Part shown: in pieces, positions 4,231 through 5,937 of the stretch
How the letters are laid out: every line of letters begins with the position of its first letter
Numbering within the stretch: position 1 is the first letter of the stretch
NCBI GenBank assembly: GCA_015062085.1
Contig: SUVI01000189.1
Location: forward strand, 1-5,937
Direction: 5' to 3'
Source of the DNA: Planctomycetaceae bacterium
Lineage (GTDB): Bacteria; Planctomycetota; Planctomycetia; Pirellulales; Thermoguttaceae
DNA: 5,937 nucleotides
Made by a program: the position numbers and the translations under genes
Notes under the pieces: generated by a model
The model's database searches: none
Told to the model about the DNA's origin: nothing
Seen by the model: only the letters and a program-made list of their open reading frames with translations

Positions 4231-5937
4231 ATGAAAAACGAAAAAAAGCACAAAAAGACCACACAGTCATCACCCGATACTCCCCACAGCTGGAAAACCA
4301 GCCCGTACCTTCTCCCGGCACGCATCATCAGCTCCATGTTTTTCGCGATCGCACTGATCCTGATCCTTGCCGTTTTCATGGCTTTCGCGACGTTTTTGGG
4401 AATGCAGTTCGGCGACGATGCAAGTTCCTGGGCGGTCTATCATGCCGGCTGGTTCATGTCGCTCTGCGCATTTCTCGGCCTGAGCGTTCTGTTCAGCGCC
4501 CTGCTTCGATTCCCGTGGAAAAAATATCAGACGGGCTTTCTCGTGACGCATTTGGGGATCCTCGTTCTTCTGCTCGGATGCTGGGTCGATTTTGAGTACT
4601 CGCAGTCCGGTTACCTTTCCGTCGCGGAAGGCAAGGTCAACTCTGTCGCAGTCTGTCCCGGAAAAGTCCACTTCGACCTGCGTATCTCCCAGCCGAACGT
4701 ATCAGCTTCTCCCGCAGAAGCCCCCAGGATCCAGACCATGCGACGTACGCTGGATTTCGAACCGGGGCCATTTTCCTGGCGTTTCTACGGCTCGGATCTC
4801 TTCAGCTGGGGAGTGAAAGACACGCTGCCGCGCCTTCCCTGGGGACTTTCCAAAACGTTCCTCTACCGCAATCATCCAGGCGACGTCCTCTACTCCGGCT
4901 CCATCAACGGAAGTTTCTGCCGTGTGGAAGTGCTCGACTACCTCCGTGCCGGCGATCCGAACGCTCCCGCTCCGCAGCCGTCCGAAGAAGAGAAAAAATC
5001 TGGAGTGACGCCTGCGTGGGAACCTGCCGCGGCCGAGAATTTCGCGTGGGAAGCCGCTCATGCCGGAGGGAATCCCGGATCGGACGGAAAACTCTCAAAA
5101 ATGGAGATGAAACAAAAGCTCGCACGATGGCCGGCATGGGTCAAAGTGCGCATCACGATGGATGGAGAGACGCAGGATTTCTGGCTTCGGCAATTCGACT
5201 TTTTCGCTCCGGACGGCATCGAAAAAAATATTCCGGATGAGGCAAAAAAAACTGTTTTCCGCTGGAAGACCGCCAAAGGCTCCGACGTTCAGATGATTTT
5301 CGCACAAGATACGCTCGATCTGAATTTCGCCCTTCGGCTGGAGCGTTTCCACAATCGGCTCGATCCGGGGACTTCAATGGCGTCACACTATTCCAGCGAT
5401 GTGACGCTCCTCGACAAAACCGACTTGACGAAAGAGACCGCAAAGGACCTGCACATCATGATGAACCAGCCCATCGATATTTACGAGCCGGGGACCGGGC
5501 AGGTCTGGCGTCTCTTCCAGACTTCATTCAACGGACCGCACCTGAATTTCCAGGCAAAGGACGGCGAACGTGATCAATTTTACGTTTCGACCTTCACCGT
5601 TCACTACTCACCCGGACGCGGTTGGATCTATCTCGGATGCCTCCTCATCGTTCTGGGGATCGGCATCATGTTTTCGATGAAAGCCTACTTTTTCGGAAAC
5701 CAGGAAAAGACGGGATCCGACAAAGTGAACCAGGAACCTTCCATGAAAAAACTTCTTCACGTTCTCCTTTTAACCTCCCTCCTGACCTTCCCCGGCACAG
5801 TGCTTGCGCAAACTCCGGCGGAAACGCAAACTCCGGCGGAAACGCAAACTCCGGCAGAAACGCAAACTCCGGCAGAAACGCAAACTCCGGCGGAAACGCA
5901 AACTCCGGCAGAAACGCAAACTCCGGCAGAAACGCAA
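4231..5937 (+). CDS. resB: ResB/CcsB-like cytochrome c biogenesis protein, probably N-terminal half of a ResB-CcsA fusion (partial)
   Basis: ResB/CcsB works with CcsA in system II cytochrome c maturation, passing haem across the membrane to apocytochromes. The frame is open to the window end: 569 codons, C-terminus missing. Topology fits ResB: basic cytoplasmic start (1-17), TM1 at about 31-57, TM2 at 71-92, a cytoplasmic PWKKYQ turn, TM3 at 102-120 with the TGFLVTHLGILVLLLGC signature (His107 is likely the conserved haem-transport histidine of TM3), a long periplasmic domain (about 122-460), then PGRGWIYLGCLLIVLGIGI (461-479) as TM4. After TM4 the frame continues through a linker to a signal-peptide-like helix (505-526) and then TPAETQ repeats, so the visible part already exceeds a plain four-helix ResB. 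In planctomycetes ResB-like and CcsA modules can be joined in one long chain; the CcsA part, if present, is beyond the window. The WWD haem motif of CcsA is not in the visible part. The start has AGGA at eight bases. Function by motif and topology, not by search. Confidence 0.75.
   Translation, partial: MKNEKKHKKTTQSSPDTPHSWKTSPYLLPARIISSMFFAIALILILAVFMAFATFLGMQFGDDASSWAVYHAGWFMSLCAFLGLSVLFSALLRFPWKKYQTGFLVTHLGILVLLLGCWVDFEYSQSGYLSVAEGKVNSVAVCPGKVHFDLRISQPNVSASPAEAPRIQTMRRTLDFEPGPFSWRFYGSDLFSWGVKDTLPRLPWGLSKTFLYRNHPGDVLYSGSINGSFCRVEVLDYLRAGDPNAPAPQPSEEEKKSGVTPAWEPAAAENFAWEAAHAGGNPGSDGKLSKMEMKQKLARWPAWVKVRITMDGETQDFWLRQFDFFAPDGIEKNIPDEAKKTVFRWKTAKGSDVQMIFAQDTLDLNFALRLERFHNRLDPGTSMASHYSSDVTLLDKTDLTKETAKDLHIMMNQPIDIYEPGTGQVWRLFQTSFNGPHLNFQAKDGERDQFYVSTFTVHYSPGRGWIYLGCLLIVLGIGIMFSMKAYFFGNQEKTGSDKVNQEPSMKKLLHVLLLTSLLTFPGTVLAQTPAETQTPAETQTPAETQTPAETQTPAETQTPAETQTPAETQ
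5732..5808 (+). other. In-frame internal start with ribosome binding site and signal-peptide-like segment
   Basis: Inside the ResB frame, AGGAA (5732-5736) is followed after six bases by ATG (5743), which encodes MKKLLHVLLLTSLLTFPG and then TVLA, an ideal Sec signal peptide with cleavage expected after VLA (Ala526) just before the repeats. In the full-length chain the same stretch would be a fifth membrane helix (residues 505-526) following a cytoplasmic linker (about 488-504). Both readings put the repeats in the periplasm. The sequence cannot tell whether translation restarts here, whether the chain is cleaved, or whether it is simply TM5 of a fusion. Confidence 0.6.
5809..5937 (+). repeat. 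18-bp tandem repeat encoding QTPAET, at least seven units, cut by the window end
   Basis: Seven complete 18-bp units (CAAACTCCGGC[G/A]GAAACG) plus a further CAA reach the last base. Each encodes QTPAET from residue 527. The only variation is the third base of the Ala codon, in the order GCG, GCG, GCA, GCA, GCG, GCA, GCA. Units 2-4 and 5-7 therefore have identical patterns, which points to duplication of a 54-bp block. The repeat is probably a flexible periplasmic spacer. True copy number is unknown. Confidence 0.95.

Noticed and set aside
5809..5937. CRISPR-like or regulatory iteron array
   Set aside because: The units are directly adjacent without spacers, in frame with a protein, and vary only at synonymous positions, so this is a coding minisatellite.

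Overview
The window reads as a stretch of chromosome from a Planctomycetota bacterium, probably Pirellulales/Thermoguttaceae-like. This is inferred from three things: a TatC with a very large periplasmic insertion between its first two membrane helices, a small lipoprotein of a type I associate with planctomycetes (N-terminal GCGTSKLSNTSRTATEQLLLS-like segment), and a ResB-type cytochrome c assembly protein that runs in frame into a further membrane/periplasmic module. No similarity search was possible, so the taxonomic call is a judgement from motifs.

Layout. Bases 1-1307 (minus strand) hold the N-terminal 435 codons of a large secreted beta-helix (adhesin/autotransporter-passenger-like) protein whose 3' end lies outside the window. 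Bases 1308-1519 are its AT-rich leader. An intrinsic terminator at about 1521-1559 closes the upstream minus-strand gene, a 303-residue lipoprotein (1567-2478). Bases 2479-2746 are a divergent control region with a good sigma70-like promoter facing each way, a palindrome over the lipoprotein start point and a 9-bp inverted repeat between the promoters. On the plus strand follow tatC (2747-4111), a 14-bp perfect hairpin (4123-4156), and from 4231 to the window end an open frame for a ResB-like protein. That frame reads through a second signal-peptide-like segment with its own ribosome binding site and into seven 18-bp tandem repeats that are cut by the window edge.

How the parts fit. TatC (folded-protein export) and the ResB/Ccs protein (haem delivery to apocytochromes c) both act in the cytoplasmic membrane and serve the periplasmic electron-transport machinery. 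Both carry Ala/Pro/Glu-rich hexapeptide repeats predicted to lie outside the membrane. The lipoprotein and the adhesin are envelope or secreted proteins on the other strand with separate transcription signals. The window is therefore a cell-envelope neighbourhood, with no sign of phage, IS element, CRISPR, tRNA or rRNA. The most unusual points are the in-frame internal start in the ResB frame, the insertion in TatC, and the sharp base-composition shift inside the adhesin gene.
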